A stretch of DNA of 56,436 bases from Parafrankia sp. EUN1f (GCF_000177675.1 NZ_ADGX01000053.1:15-56450), one strand, 5' to 3'. Counted from the stretch's first letter, positions 15,042 to 24,129 are shown. Notes: generated by a model from the sequence alone, not told the origin. Made by a program: numbers and translations.

Positions 15042-15890
15042 TCAGGCTCCTTCGGTTGTGGCCCAGATGCGCTCGAAGCTGGCGGCGTAGTGGTCGAAGA
15101 GTCCGCCGGGCTGGGCGCGTAGGTGCATGACGGGGGAGTGCGCGGCGGGGGCGCCGTAGACGTGGGTGTTCACCAGCATGTCGTCATCGAAACGGTAGAT
15201 GGAGTTGTAGAGCGTGCTGGCGTGTAGCCGAAGCTCGATGCCCGGGGCGTCGCGCAACGATGCCAGGTAGGTGAGGGTGATCCGGGTCCGGGCGGCGAGA
15301 CCGTCGCCGATGCCCTCCTCGGCGCCTCGCAAGGCGACGGCGGGGGAATCCGGGTTTCCCAGGGCGTAGCGGATCGTCACGCCTTCGGCGCCTTTGCGGC
15401 GGAGAACGGTGGCGAAGTCGGCGTGCCCGTCGGGGAGGAACAGGCCGGCGATCACCAGGACGTCGACCTGGTGGCGCGCGCCGGCGAACAGGGTCCGCCA
15501 GAGGTCTCCGGGGACGGCGGCACGGGTGGGGTAGACGCGCACGATGTCGCTCGGCACGTCCGCCGCCGGCGTCCCGGGCTCGCTGCGGGGCTCGGGGACG
15601 GTGCCCAGTTTTTCGGCAAGGCCGATGCGTCGGCGGGGGATGCCGATGCCGTCGGCGATCCGCTCGAAGATCTCCAGGCTGGTGACCTGGCGGCGGCCGT
15701 TCATGATGTCGCTGACGTGGGACTGCGGGAGGCCGCACACGGCGGCGATCTGGGTCTGGGTCGCGCCGGTCCACTGGCGGTAGATCTTGAACGCGGCGCC
15801 GATGTCGCGGCGGGCGAGTGCGTCGGACATCTCGGGTCGGTCCCAGAGCCCCGGCGGGGTCTGGGGTAACGGGCGGCGGACGGACACCAT
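15042..15890 (-). CDS. XRE regulator with C-terminal effector domain
   Basis: 282 residues. The helix-turn-helix is at about 30-75 (TQTQIAAVCGLPQSHVSDI, GRRQVTSLEIFERIADG). A C-terminal domain of about 170 residues (QVDVLVIAGLFLPDG, GVTIRYALGNPDS, LVNTHVYGAPAA) resembles the DUF5919/phospholipase-D-like fold found in AICE regulators. It probably controls excision or transfer genes. An internal start at Met21 (MSDALARRDIG) is an alternative. It heads the XRE-Nudix operon and faces away from 16121. The intergenic region 15891-16120 contains AT-richer stretches (around 15945-15990) that probably hold divergent promoters. Confidence 0.88.
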   Translation of the reverse strand: MVSVRRPLPQTPPGLWDRPEMSDALARRDIGAAFKIYRQWTGATQTQIAAVCGLPQSHVSDIMNGRRQVTSLEIFERIADGIGIPRRRIGLAEKLGTVPEPRSEPGTPAADVPSDIVRVYPTRAAVPGDLWRTLFAGARHQVDVLVIAGLFLPDGHADFATVLRRKGAEGVTIRYALGNPDSPAVALRGAEEGIGDGLAARTRITLTYLASLRDAPGIELRLHASTLYNSIYRFDDDMLVNTHVYGAPAAHSPVMHLRAQPGGLFDHYAASFERIWATTEGA

Positions 15891-16120
15891 GAGTCGCCTC
15901 CGGACGGTAGGTCAGGACCGTCTGTCCTCGGTCGGGCGCGCAGAGCATATCCGGTCTCCGTATAGATCGGAAGTCTCGGTGTATACGCCTGGCGGCCTTA
16001 CGTGACCGGCTGTCCGGTTGGACGGTGGGCGGGCGCCGGTTCCGCTTCGCGACGGACACCCGTCGCAAGCCGGCTTCGGCGCTTCGTCGCACACCACCGA
16101 CCAGGGGAGGACGGATCGTT

Positions 16121-16390
16121 ATGTTCGACAAGGGAAGTGGGGGTGGCCCGCATCCGCTGCTGTTCGGCGTGGTCCGCTTCGAAGCCGGCGGGGATCGCCT
16201 GGTGCGGGACACGGTCATCACCTTCAACGAACCGACCACGGCGGACCTGTTCGCCATCGAGAACGGCTGGCACGACTACCAGGTGACGCCGCTCCGGTTC
16301 TTCGTCCACGACCTGCGGCCACCGGCCCTCGACTGGACGAGGTTCGACGACCTGACAACGCGCTTCGCGGTCCGTCGGCGGTGGTCGTGA
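16121..16390 (+). CDS. Hypothetical AICE protein
   Basis: 89 residues. ATG 16121 is preceded by AGGGGAGG, so translation is well supported. Compact and soluble (LFGVVRFEAGGDRLVRDTV, ADLFAIENGWHDYQ). I do not recognise the family. It is coupled to the next gene by a GTGA overlap (16387-16390) and is the first gene of the rightward part of the element. Confidence 0.65.
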   Translation: MFDKGSGGGPHPLLFGVVRFEAGGDRLVRDTVITFNEPTTADLFAIENGWHDYQVTPLRFFVHDLRPPALDWTRFDDLTTRFAVRRRWS

Positions 16391-16875
16391 CCTCGTCGGC
16401 TAGGTCGGGCCCGTTCCTTCCCCCGGTCCCCGTGGACGTCGGCATTTCGGGCGCCGCGGATGAGTCGCTGCCGGCGGCCGTGATGATGCCGTGGGGTCTG
16501 GACGAGTGGGCGGTCGTCGTCCAGCCGGGCTCGGACTCGGCGGACCTCATGCGGGCGGTGTCCCGGATGCCGGGCGGGCTGAAGTTCTCCGAATCGTTCG
16601 GCGATGTCGACGTGGTGCTCGTCTACCGGCTGCCGGACGGCGACCGTGCGGCGGCGGTCGGGGTCGACGATCCGGGCCCGTCGCGGCGGGGGTGCGGGGG
16701 CGCGGCGGTGCGGATGGCGCTCGCCCTGGGCCCGACCCTGCCCGGCTCGCGGTGGATGACCCGTGGGGAGCGGGCGGCCTTCCGGGCTGGGCAGGCGGAA
16801 GCCTTCGAAGCGGTCCGCCGGACCGTGCTCGACGCGATCGGAGTACCCACGGTCAGGGCCAGGGCGCCCGGCTGA
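16387..16875 (+). CDS. Hypothetical AICE protein, paralogue of 22250-22549
   Basis: 162 residues from GTG 16387. The middle part (VVVQPGSDSADLMRAVSRM, FSESFGDVDVVLVYRLP) matches the small protein encoded at 22250 (IRPGADVGDLVAILATLP, FTEHFGDVNAVLVFRQVP). The two are therefore paralogues within one element. The C-terminal part (TRGERAAFRAGQAEAFEAVRR) is unique to this one. The family name is unknown to me. Confidence 0.65.
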   Translation: MTSSARSGPFLPPVPVDVGISGAADESLPAAVMMPWGLDEWAVVVQPGSDSADLMRAVSRMPGGLKFSESFGDVDVVLVYRLPDGDRAAAVGVDDPGPSRRGCGGAAVRMALALGPTLPGSRWMTRGERAAFRAGQAEAFEAVRRTVLDAIGVPTVRARAPG

Positions 16876-16922
16876 TCGACACAGAGACGTTCCGGACCTC
16901 GACGGGCCGGCTCGGGCGGGAA

Positions 16923-17393
16923 CTACTCCGCCGGGGTCGGCCCGTCGTCGTTGCCTCGGGCGCGGTCGTCCTGGGTCGCTCCGACGGGTGCGATGCGCTC
17001 CGAGAGGTCGGCGAGACGCTGTTCGATCCGCAGCAGGACGGCGAGAATCTGTCGGTCGGTGCCCACTCCGGGCTCTCGCCGGTTGGTGGGTCGGGCTGGC
17101 GCTGTCTCTGTGGGCTGTGAGCCGTGGACGAGCACGCGGGTCAGGTGGTCGTCCGGCCAGTCCAGGGCGCGGGCGATGGCGGTGAGCGTGGCGTCCTGGA
17201 CCCGGCGGCCGTGGGCTCCGCGCTGGAGCTGGCGAAGCGTCGCGACGGACACACCAGATGCGGTGGCGAGTGCTTGCTGTCCCATCCGCTTCTGGTTCAT
17301 CCTTGCGTTGAGGGCGTCGGCGACTGCCTGCCAGTCCTCACCCTCGACCTTGCCTCGAGCCGTGTACGGGGGAATCCCCCGTGTGTTTGTCAC
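16923..17393 (-). CDS. XRE-family regulator
   Basis: 156 residues from GTG 17393; an upstream GTG at 17438 would add 15 residues of atypical character. The helix-turn-helix lies at about 25-75 (MGQQALATASGVSVATLRQL, TLTAIARAL). It is followed by a charged linker and a short coiled segment (TDRQILAVLLRIEQRLADLSE). It diverges from the 17578 operon that leads into traB and rep, so it is a good candidate for a KorSA-like repressor of transfer. No clear ribosome-binding site is visible, so the transcript may be leaderless. Confidence 0.8.
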   Translation of the reverse strand: MTNTRGIPPYTARGKVEGEDWQAVADALNARMNQKRMGQQALATASGVSVATLRQLQRGAHGRRVQDATLTAIARALDWPDDHLTRVLVHGSQPTETAPARPTNRREPGVGTDRQILAVLLRIEQRLADLSERIAPVGATQDDRARGNDDGPTPAE

Positions 17394-17577
17394 GAGGCAA
17401 AGATATCGTTGCTGTGGGCGTGTATTCCAGACGGTCACCGGATAATTTCCATCCGCAGTCCGTATACATAGATACGAAAGCGCTTGGCTATCGGTTCGTG
17501 AGCGGTTCAGAGTAGGTGTTGCCCGACAGTGGCCGGAGTACCGGCGGCGGGGCTGACCCTACGGAGGTAGACGAACC

Positions 17578-17982
17578 ATGGCGGTACCGCGGCGCATTCC
17601 GGTGCGTTTCGAAGACGTGTTCCCCGCGGGGGCGTTCGTCCTTGGGGTGGAGGCGGCGAACGACTACGAGAAGGTGAAGGCGAACGCTCCCGACCCGCAG
17701 GAACGCGACCCGAACACCGGTGAGCGGGTCTGGGTGGTGCGGGTGCTGGACCCCGACCCGACGGCGCGGCAGGCAGAGCTGAAGGTGAAGGTTGCCGCTG
17801 CGGTACAGCCGGTCCTGCCGGAAGCGATGCCGGGTACGCCGTTCCGGCCGGTGCTGTTTGAGGGGCTGACGATCACGCCGTGGGTGGACACCAACGGGAA
17901 GTTCCCCAAGCAGGGATACGCCCTGCGTGCGGTGAGCCTGCGGCCGATCGGCCCGATGCGGCGGACGGGGGCGGCGGCGTGA
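17578..17982 (+). CDS. Conserved AICE protein upstream of traB
   Basis: 134 residues. ATG 17578 follows ACGGAGGT. The protein (PVRFEDVFPAGAFVLGVEAANDYE, GKFPKQGYALRAVSLRPIG) is of the type found directly before TraSA/TraB genes in Streptomyces and Frankia elements; no function is known. It overlaps the next gene by GTGA (17979-17982). It is the first gene of the replication/transfer operon. Confidence 0.7.
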   Translation: MAVPRRIPVRFEDVFPAGAFVLGVEAANDYEKVKANAPDPQERDPNTGERVWVVRVLDPDPTARQAELKVKVAAAVQPVLPEAMPGTPFRPVLFEGLTITPWVDTNGKFPKQGYALRAVSLRPIGPMRRTGAAA

Positions 17983-18278
17983 ACGGCGAGACAAAGCAGT
18001 CGTACACGATGCTCGGCCTGCACGTCGGCGCGGACTGGTCGGTGCTCTGCCACACCTACCCCGGCCGCGCGCCGATCCTGGTCGTGGACGCGGGCCGGGT
18101 GAGCCTGAGCGTCTCGGCGCTGGAGCGGGAACCGGACACCCGGCACGTTGACTTCGCGTACAAGCTGCTCGCGGCGGTCAACGACTACCTGATCGCTTAC
18201 GAGAAGTACCAGTTCGAATCCCAGGAAGCCGCGGACGCCGTGGTGCCTGACGATGTGACCGGGTCGCGCGCAGCCTAG
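17979..18278 (+). CDS. Small hypothetical protein of the transfer operon
   Basis: 99 residues from GTG 17979, which overlaps the preceding stop. Soluble, with ADWSVLCHTYPGRAPILVV and a helical C-terminal half (FAYKLLAAVNDYLIAYEKYQ). The family is not recognised. It lies 82 bp before traB in the same orientation; that gap (18279-18360) is unusually AT-rich and may hold a second promoter. Confidence 0.65.
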   Translation: MNGETKQSYTMLGLHVGADWSVLCHTYPGRAPILVVDAGRVSLSVSALEREPDTRHVDFAYKLLAAVNDYLIAYEKYQFESQEAADAVVPDDVTGSRAA

Positions 18279-18360
18279 TTTTCCTGTTCTTCGACTCCCC
18301 TTTTCTTTGTTCAAACCCATCGGTCTGTATTTCGTGCGCTCGAAAACAGGTGGTATTTCC

Positions 18361-19932
18361 ATGTCCAGAATCAACGGTGACCAGCGTTTCCCGCGGGTTC
18401 CTTCGCGGGCTGACAAGGTGCGCGTGCCGGTGTGGATGCTGCTGTTGGCAGTGGTCGGCAAGGTGCTGTGGCTGGCGTTGCGGGGCTGCTGGCGCCATCG
18501 CGTCGGCGTTACGTCTGTGGTCGGCTTGTTCCTGGTCGTGCACCGGGTCGGGCTCGTCGGCCTGGTCGCGCTCGTCGCGGCGCTGGTCCTGGTGGCGGTC
18601 GCATGGTGGCAGGTGCATCCGCGGTCGTTCGGGCCGGTGGCCTGGTGGCTGTGGGGCCGTGGGCGGCTGACGTTCGTCTACCGGTGGCGGTGGAAGCCGG
18701 CAATGGTCCATACCGACCTGGCGATCCGCATGCCGACGTCGACCGGTGATCAGGTGAACTTCGATGAGTACTTCCCGCGGATTCGGAAGATCCGTTCGTC
18801 GCGGTCGGTGGACGTGCTGCGGGTGGAGCTGCTGCCGGGCCAGACTCCGGAGCAGTGGGCGGAGCAGGCTGAGGCGCTGCGGCACGTGTTCCGCGCTCGG
18901 CGCTGCCAGGTGCAGGCGGAGACGTCCCGGTTCATCCGCGTCTCTTTCCACCACCGCGACACGCTGACCCGGCCGGTCGCTCCGCCCAACCTCGACAACT
19001 CCGCTGACGGTGCCAGCTCTGACCCTGCTGGCATCGATCCCCATGGCGTCGTCCGCGGTGGCGTGGGTGCGGCTCATCTCGTGGCCGGGCTGTCCGCGGT
19101 GCCCGTCGGGCGGTGTGAGGACGGCCGATCCTGGACGCTGCCGGTCCGGGGAACTCACGTGCTCGTCGCCGGGGCGACCGGTGCCGGCAAGGGCTCGGTG
19201 CTGTGGTCGGTTATCCGCGGTCTCGGCCCGGCTGTCCGGGCGGGGCTGGTGGAGCTGTGGGTGTGCGACCCGAAGGGCGGGATGGAACTCGCCTTCGGGC
19301 GGGAGATGTTCACCCGGTTCGCCACCACGTCCGACACGATCGCGGATCTCCTCGACGACGCGGTGACCGTGATGCAGGACCGAACGGCTCGGCTCGCGGG
19401 CAACACCCGGCTGCACGCCCCGACGGTCGGCGAGCCGCTGATCGTCGTGGTCGTCGATGAGATCGCCTCGTTGACGGCGTACGTCACCGACCGGGAGGTG
19501 AAGAAGCGGATCGGGGCGGCGCTGCCGCTGCTGCTGTCGCAGGGCCGTGCGCCCGGCGTCGTGGTCCTGGCGGCGGTGCAGGACCCGCGAAAGGAAGTGC
19601 TGCCGTTCCGGGACCTGTTCCCGGTCCGGGTCGCGCTGCGGATGACCGAACCGGAACAGGCCGATCTCGTGCTCGGCTCCGGCGCTCGGGACCGTGGGGC
19701 GCGGGCGGACGAGATCCCGCTGTCGCTGCCCGGGGTCGGCTACGTCCTGCACGACGGTGATCCCGATCCGGTCCGCGTCCGGGCCGCCCACGTCGACGAC
19801 GGCGAGATCGCCCGGACCGTCGACAGCTACCGGCCCGTTCCGGGCAGCTGGGTGCCCGACCTGCCCGCTGACCTCGTCGACTGGGACTCCGGGTCATGGC
19901 CGGACGGCGATCGCCTCGACCCGGCGGCATGA
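18361..19932 (+). CDS. traB: TraB/TraSA-like FtsK/SpoIIIE DNA translocase
   Basis: 523 residues. Two membrane segments lie near the N terminus (about 24-85). The FtsK/SpoIIIE ATPase domain follows, with Walker A GATGAGKGS at about 270-278, Walker B (LIVVVVDEIASL) and the sensor region (QGRAPGVVVLAAVQDPRKE). In actinomycetes one such hexameric pump moves double-stranded DNA from donor to recipient mycelium. ATG 18361 follows AGGTGG. Its stop overlaps the ATG of the zinc-ribbon gene (ATGA at 19929-19932). The length and single ATPase domain fit pSAM2 TraSA-type proteins. Confidence 0.9.
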   Translation: MSRINGDQRFPRVPSRADKVRVPVWMLLLAVVGKVLWLALRGCWRHRVGVTSVVGLFLVVHRVGLVGLVALVAALVLVAVAWWQVHPRSFGPVAWWLWGRGRLTFVYRWRWKPAMVHTDLAIRMPTSTGDQVNFDEYFPRIRKIRSSRSVDVLRVELLPGQTPEQWAEQAEALRHVFRARRCQVQAETSRFIRVSFHHRDTLTRPVAPPNLDNSADGASSDPAGIDPHGVVRGGVGAAHLVAGLSAVPVGRCEDGRSWTLPVRGTHVLVAGATGAGKGSVLWSVIRGLGPAVRAGLVELWVCDPKGGMELAFGREMFTRFATTSDTIADLLDDAVTVMQDRTARLAGNTRLHAPTVGEPLIVVVVDEIASLTAYVTDREVKKRIGAALPLLLSQGRAPGVVVLAAVQDPRKEVLPFRDLFPVRVALRMTEPEQADLVLGSGARDRGARADEIPLSLPGVGYVLHDGDPDPVRVRAAHVDDGEIARTVDSYRPVPGSWVPDLPADLVDWDSGSWPDGDRLDPAA

Positions 19933-20156
19933 GATCGGCTGGTCCGGTCGGCGCTCCGGACCCGATCGCACCGATTCCGGCGCTGCCGGTGTGCGCGACC
20001 TGCGGACATCTGTGGATTGCCCACCGGCGGCGCCGATGCCGGGCAAGTGACGGCGGCAGGTCCAGTCGCTTCCGCTGCACCTGCTTCACCGAACCGTCGT
20101 CCGCTCCGACAGGCAGACACCAGGACCCCGACGTCACGGAGGACCCTCCCGCGTGA
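19929..20156 (+). CDS. Small Cys-rich (zinc-ribbon-like) protein
   Basis: 75 residues. It carries CATCGHLWIAH and a second cluster FRCTCF, consistent with a small Zn site. It is coupled to traB by ATGA and to rep by GTGA (20153-20156). Genes in this position in AICEs are called SpdA or hypothetical; I cannot assign one. Confidence 0.65.
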   Translation: MRSAGPVGAPDPIAPIPALPVCATCGHLWIAHRRRRCRASDGGRSSRFRCTCFTEPSSAPTGRHQDPDVTEDPPA

Positions 20157-21894
20157 CCACTCCTGTTCCCGGCCCCGACCCGGCAGGCTCGCCCGAACCG
20201 ACCGGCCGTGACGATCGTGACGATCGCCCGGGTTCCCGGGCGGCCCGGATGCGGATGCCGCTCGCCCGTGAGGTCGTCGAAGCCGTCGCTGTGGAGAACG
20301 GGGTGTGCGTCCGGCCGATGGCAATGCGGCGGACGAACCTCGACACCGGCGAAACCGAGATCATCCCCGTGCCCTGCGGCGCGACCCTGGCCAGCAAGTG
20401 CCCGCCGTGCGCGGAGAAGGCGCGTCGGCTGCGGATGGCGCAGTGCAAGGCGGGCTGGCATCTCGACGACGAACCGCTTCCCGACCCGGACCCGCCGACG
20501 GACGAAGCGAAGATCCTTGCCGGTTTCCGGGCGGATCTGGAGATCGTCCGGCGGGAGGCCGAACGGGACAGTGACCCGGCCGGCGTCGCTGAGATCGACG
20601 CGCTTATCGGCCAGGTGGACGAGGAACTCAACGCCCTGGGCGTCCGCGGCAAGGCTGCTCCGGACAACCGGGAGCGGGCTCGCCGTGCCCGGTCGACCCG
20701 CCGACGGCAGGACGCTCCCGACCTGCCTCGGCTCCCGGTGGAGAAGCGGACGGTCGGCCGGACGTACGAAGCGGCGGACGGTACGACCTGGCGGCCGTCG
20801 ATGTTCCTGACCCTGACCTGCGACACCTACGGCAGGGTGAACTCCGACGGGACTCCGGTCGATCCGGCCTCGTACGACTACCGGCGGGCGGCCCGCGACG
20901 CGATCCACTTCCCGAAGCTGATCGACCGCTTCTGGCAGAACCTCCGCCGTGCCGTGGGCTGGGATGTCCAGTACTTCGCCGCGCTCGAACCGCAACGGCG
21001 GCTCGCTCCGCATCTGCACGCGGCGATTCGTGGCACGGTCCCGCGGCTGCTGCTCCGCCAGGTCGCGGCGGCTACGTATCACCAGGTCTGGTGGCCTGCG
21101 GTCGACCGGCCCATCTATGGAGACGACCATCTGCCGATCTGGGACGGCGATGCCGGGGCCTACCTCGACCCGGACTCGGCCCATCCGCTGCCCACCTGGG
21201 ATGAGGCACTCGACGCCATCGGGGACGAGGACGAACCGTCCCACGTCGTCCGCTTCGGCCCGCAACTGCGCGCGGACGGCGTCACGGCGAACTCGGCGAA
21301 CACCGGCCGGATGATCGGCTATCTGACCAAGTACCTGACGAAGAGCCTCGACGCCTGCCACGCGGCCACGTCCGACGCGCAACGTCGGCACGTCGACCGG
21401 CTGGCGGCGGCGCGCGCTACGAACCGTGCTCACCGACCTGCGCGAACTGGCTCCGCTTCGGCGTTCAGCCGAAGAACCCGAAACCGGGCCTCGCGCCTGG
21501 GCGGTGCAGGGGCAAGGCACACCGGCGGGAGACGCTCGGGTTCGGCGGCCGGCGGGTCCTGGTCAGCCGGAAGTGGTCCGGCAAGACGCTGACCGACCAC
21601 AAGCAGGATCGGGTGGCCTGGGTCCGCGAACAGCTTGAAGCCCTCGGCCAGACCGCCACCGGCCCGGCTGGCTCGGCTGCCTCGGTGGCCTCGGGTCCAG
21701 GCCCGGACCCGGCTCGAACGGCGTGGGTGCTGCTCCGGCCCGGTGACCCGGCCGCACCGCGCCGCGAACACCTGCTTCTCCAGGCGGTCGCGCAACGTCA
21801 CGCCTGGCGCGCACAGCTCGACGCGGCCCGCCGTGCCCTGGCCGGCGAGCTTCCGGCAACCGGCCCGCCCGCGGCTCCGGTTCGCGCTGCCTGA
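20153..21894 (+). pseudogene. repSA: RepSA-type replication initiator, frameshifted
   Basis: The N-terminal part has a Cys-rich motif (PCGATLASKCPPCAEKARR). The replication core has SMFLTLTCDTYGR, the metal-binding LAPHLHAAIRG and IGYLTKYLTKSL, as in pSAM2 RepSA and other rolling-circle initiators. The frame breaks at about 21405-21418 in a GC-alternating run (GGCGGCGGCGCGCGC). The expected continuation (RYEPCSPTCANWLRFG, VSRKWSGKTLTDHKQDRVAW) is intact in another frame to the TGA ending at 21894. Read as is, the first frame ends at 21592 with an abnormal tail. One indel separates this from a full-length protein, so it is either a very young pseudogene or an assembly error. Confidence 0.85.
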
Positions 21895-21926
21895 TCTTTC
21901 CGCCCTGACCCGTGGGAGGCGAAGTC

Positions 21927-22115
21927 GTGACCAGCAAGCTTCTGCTGACGGTCGACGAAGCCGGCGAACTGCTCGGCGTCGGCCGGAGCACCGTGTACGA
22001 CCTGATCCGCGGCCACCGGCTCGAATCCGTCCGCATCGGCCGTTCCCGCCGCGTTCCCCGCGCCGCGGTTCTCGCCTACGTCGACCGGCTGCGCAGCGAA
22101 GGGGAAGCGGCGTGA
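21927..22115 (+). CDS. xis: Excisionase-like MerR/HTH_17 protein
   Basis: 62 residues. The fold is the small winged HTH used by AICE excisionases: LLTVDEAGELLGVGRSTVYD, then IRGHRLESVRIGRSRRVPR. GTG 21927 follows GGGAGG by 8 bp. It lies between rep and int, the usual place for xis, and should bind near the att site to direct excision. A 40-codon frame from GTG 22112 to 22234 overlaps its stop (GTGA) but looks unlike a protein, so I do not list it as a gene. Confidence 0.85.
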   Translation: MTSKLLLTVDEAGELLGVGRSTVYDLIRGHRLESVRIGRSRRVPRAAVLAYVDRLRSEGEAA

Positions 22116-22249
22116 CGGCCCATCCGACCGGCCACTCGGCGCGCGGACCTCCGGATCGCCCGGAGTTTCGGCAAGGCGGCCCCGGCGGGTGCTGGAACAC
22201 CAACCGGGGCCTGAGACCTCACCCCTGCCTGTAACAGGAGCGAAGCCCT

Positions 22250-22549
22250 ATGAGCATCTTCTCGTCTGGCAACTTCGGCGCGTGGCGCACCCCCGGCGGA
22301 GACTCTCCGCTCGTCGCCTCCCGCGTGACCGGCGCCGGTGACCACGAGCTGACCATCCGTCCCGGCGCGGACGTCGGCGACCTGGTGGCGATCCTCGCGA
22401 CACTGCCCGCGGACGCCTTCTTCACCGAGCACTTCGGCGACGTGAACGCGGTACTCGTGTTCCGCCAGGTGCCCGGACTTCCGGCAATGGTCCCCGCGCG
22501 CGGAGAGCCCTCGGCGGACCCGGCGGCGGCAAGCATCACCCGTCCGTAA
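22250..22549 (+). CDS. Small AICE protein, paralogue of 16387-16875
   Basis: 99 residues with a good AGGAG-type ribosome-binding site before ATG 22250. The core HELTIRPGADVGDLVAIL ... FTEHFGDVNAVLVFR matches the middle of the 16387 protein. The function is unknown. Its position between xis and int is unusual and suggests a part in regulation of recombination, though nothing in the sequence proves that. Positions 22550-22795 hold no gene; they contain GC hairpin-like segments. Confidence 0.65.
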   Translation: MSIFSSGNFGAWRTPGGDSPLVASRVTGAGDHELTIRPGADVGDLVAILATLPADAFFTEHFGDVNAVLVFRQVPGLPAMVPARGEPSADPAAASITRP

Positions 22550-22795
22550 CGGCAGTCCTGCCTGCCCTTCACCACATTTTCTTCCGTTCTCTGGTGGCGT
22601 TTCAAGCTGTCGGGGTGTCGGACGTGTCCAGGGCCGGCCGTAGGCCGATGGCGTAGCCACGCGAAGCGCCCTGGACGCGGCCGGCGCCCCGGCAGACCAT
22701 TCCAACGCCAGAGAACGGAACCCCACCGGAACCGGGCGACGTCGCCCGCGGCCGGAGTGAACCTGTCCCGTTCTTCCGGCAAGGAGAAGCCAGCC

Positions 22796-24064
22796 ATGCC
22801 CAGCAACACCCCCGGCTCGTCGAACGGCCGGCGCAAGGAGCGCAGGAAGCGCGCCAACGGCCAGGGCTCGATCTACCAGCGCGGAGACGGCCTGTGGGTC
22901 GGCGCGGCCTACGTCCTCATGCCCGACGGGACGACCAAGCGGCGGCCGGTCTACGGCAAGTCGGAAGAGATCGTCCGAGGCAAGCTGACGGAGCTTCAGG
23001 CCAACTCGGATCAGGGCATTCCGGCGGACGCCACCGGGTGGACCGTCGAACGCTTCCTGACGGTCTGGCTTGAGCAGACGGTGAAGCCGAACCGTCAGCC
23101 GAACACCTATGTCACCTATGAGAAAGCGGTCCGTCTGTATCTCATCCCGGGTCTTGGAAAGAAGCGGCTGAACAGGCTGAGCGGCGCGGACGTCCGGCAG
23201 TTCATCCGGCGGACGGAAACCACCTGCCGATGCTGCGAGATGGGCAGGGACAAGGCGCGGCCGGAAGAGGAACGGCGCTGCTGTGCGGTCGGCCAGTGCT
23301 GCAACCGTCGTCCGTCGAAGCGTCAGGTTCAGGTCGTTCATGCCGTGCTCCGCAACGCTCTCCAGGCGGCCGTCCGGGAAGAACTGATCCGGCGGAACGT
23401 GGCGAAGCTGGTGCAGGTCTCGACTCCGCGCTACGGCGTCGATCGGGGCCTGACCGTGGAGCAGGCTCACCGGCTCCTGGACGAAGCGGCCGGCGATCGG
23501 TTGTACGCCCTGCTCGTCCTGGCGCTGTTCCTCGGGATGCGCCGCGGGGAGTTGCTCGGGCTCCAGTGGTCGGATATCGACACCGACCGGGAGACGCTGA
23601 CGATCCGGCACACGCTCCAGCGGGTCGGCGGGGAGCTGCGGCTGCTCCCGCCGAAGACGGAGGACTCGGAGCGCACGCTGCCGCTGCTGGGCCTGGTGGC
23701 CGACGCGCTGACCGAGCATCGCAAGCTCCAGCAGGCGGAACGGGAAGCGGCCGGCGAACGCTGGGTGACGACCGACCACGTCTTCACCACGAAGATCGGA
23801 ACGGCGATCGAGCCGGACAACCTGCGCCGGTTCTGGATGCCGCTCCGGCGCGCGGCCGGGCTCGACGGGGTCGTGTTCCACGGGCTGCGGCACACCTGCG
23901 TCACGCTGCTCTTGGACCTCGGCGTGCCGCCGCACATCGTCCGCGACATCGCGGGCCACTCGGCGATCGAAGTCACGATGACGATCTACGCGCACGCATC
24001 GATGGGGGAGAAGCGCCGCGCGCTGGGCAAGCTCGACGGGCACCTGACCGAGCCGCGGGGCTGA
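22796..24064 (+). CDS. int: Tyrosine-recombinase integrase
   Basis: 422 residues from ATG 22796 (AAGGAG upstream). The N-terminal arm-binding region (GQGSIYQRGDGLWVGAAYV) and SAM-like core-binding region contain a Cys-rich insertion (TCRCCEMG ... CCAVGQCC), as in other AICE integrases. The catalytic residues are present: Arg in LGMRRGELLGL, HGLR (His362, Arg365), His388 in GHSAIEV and Tyr398 in TIYAH. It directs insertion into the adjacent tRNA-Arg, whose 3' end is 66 bp away. Arm-like repeats and a terminator lie between. Confidence 0.95.
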   Translation: MPSNTPGSSNGRRKERRKRANGQGSIYQRGDGLWVGAAYVLMPDGTTKRRPVYGKSEEIVRGKLTELQANSDQGIPADATGWTVERFLTVWLEQTVKPNRQPNTYVTYEKAVRLYLIPGLGKKRLNRLSGADVRQFIRRTETTCRCCEMGRDKARPEEERRCCAVGQCCNRRPSKRQVQVVHAVLRNALQAAVREELIRRNVAKLVQVSTPRYGVDRGLTVEQAHRLLDEAAGDRLYALLVLALFLGMRRGELLGLQWSDIDTDRETLTIRHTLQRVGGELRLLPPKTEDSERTLPLLGLVADALTEHRKLQQAEREAAGERWVTTDHVFTTKIGTAIEPDNLRRFWMPLRRAAGLDGVVFHGLRHTCVTLLLDLGVPPHIVRDIAGHSAIEVTMTIYAHASMGEKRRALGKLDGHLTEPRG

Positions 24065-24068
24065 GGGC

Positions 24069-24090
24069 CGTTGCTACACCCGTTGCTACA
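24069..24090 (+). promoter_or_regulatory. Putative integrase arm-type sites, right
   Basis: Two exact copies of CGTTGCTACA (24069-24078 and 24081-24090), 12 bp apart, lie between int and the right att site. Similar sequences flank the middle att core (11656-11678), but none is seen near the left att site at 8006. Confidence 0.55.
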
Positions 24091-24093
24091 AAT

Positions 24094-24126
24094 CGCCTCC
24101 GCCAGCAAGATCGGCGGGGGCGTTTT
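24094..24126 (+). terminator. Rho-independent terminator of int
   Basis: CGCCTCCGCC (24094-24103) pairs with GGCGGGGGCG (24113-24122) with one G-T pair, and TTTT follows. It lies 30 bp after the int stop. Confidence 0.85.
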
Positions 24127-24129
24127 GGC

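Noticed and set aside
19484-21520. Long minus-strand open frame across traB and rep.
   Set aside because: Antisense to genes with clear catalytic motifs and no protein-like features of its own.
22112-22234. A 40-codon frame overlapping the xis stop by GTGA.
   Set aside because: Rich in Pro/Gly/Arg with no recognisable fold and no homologous position known to me; coupling alone is weak evidence.
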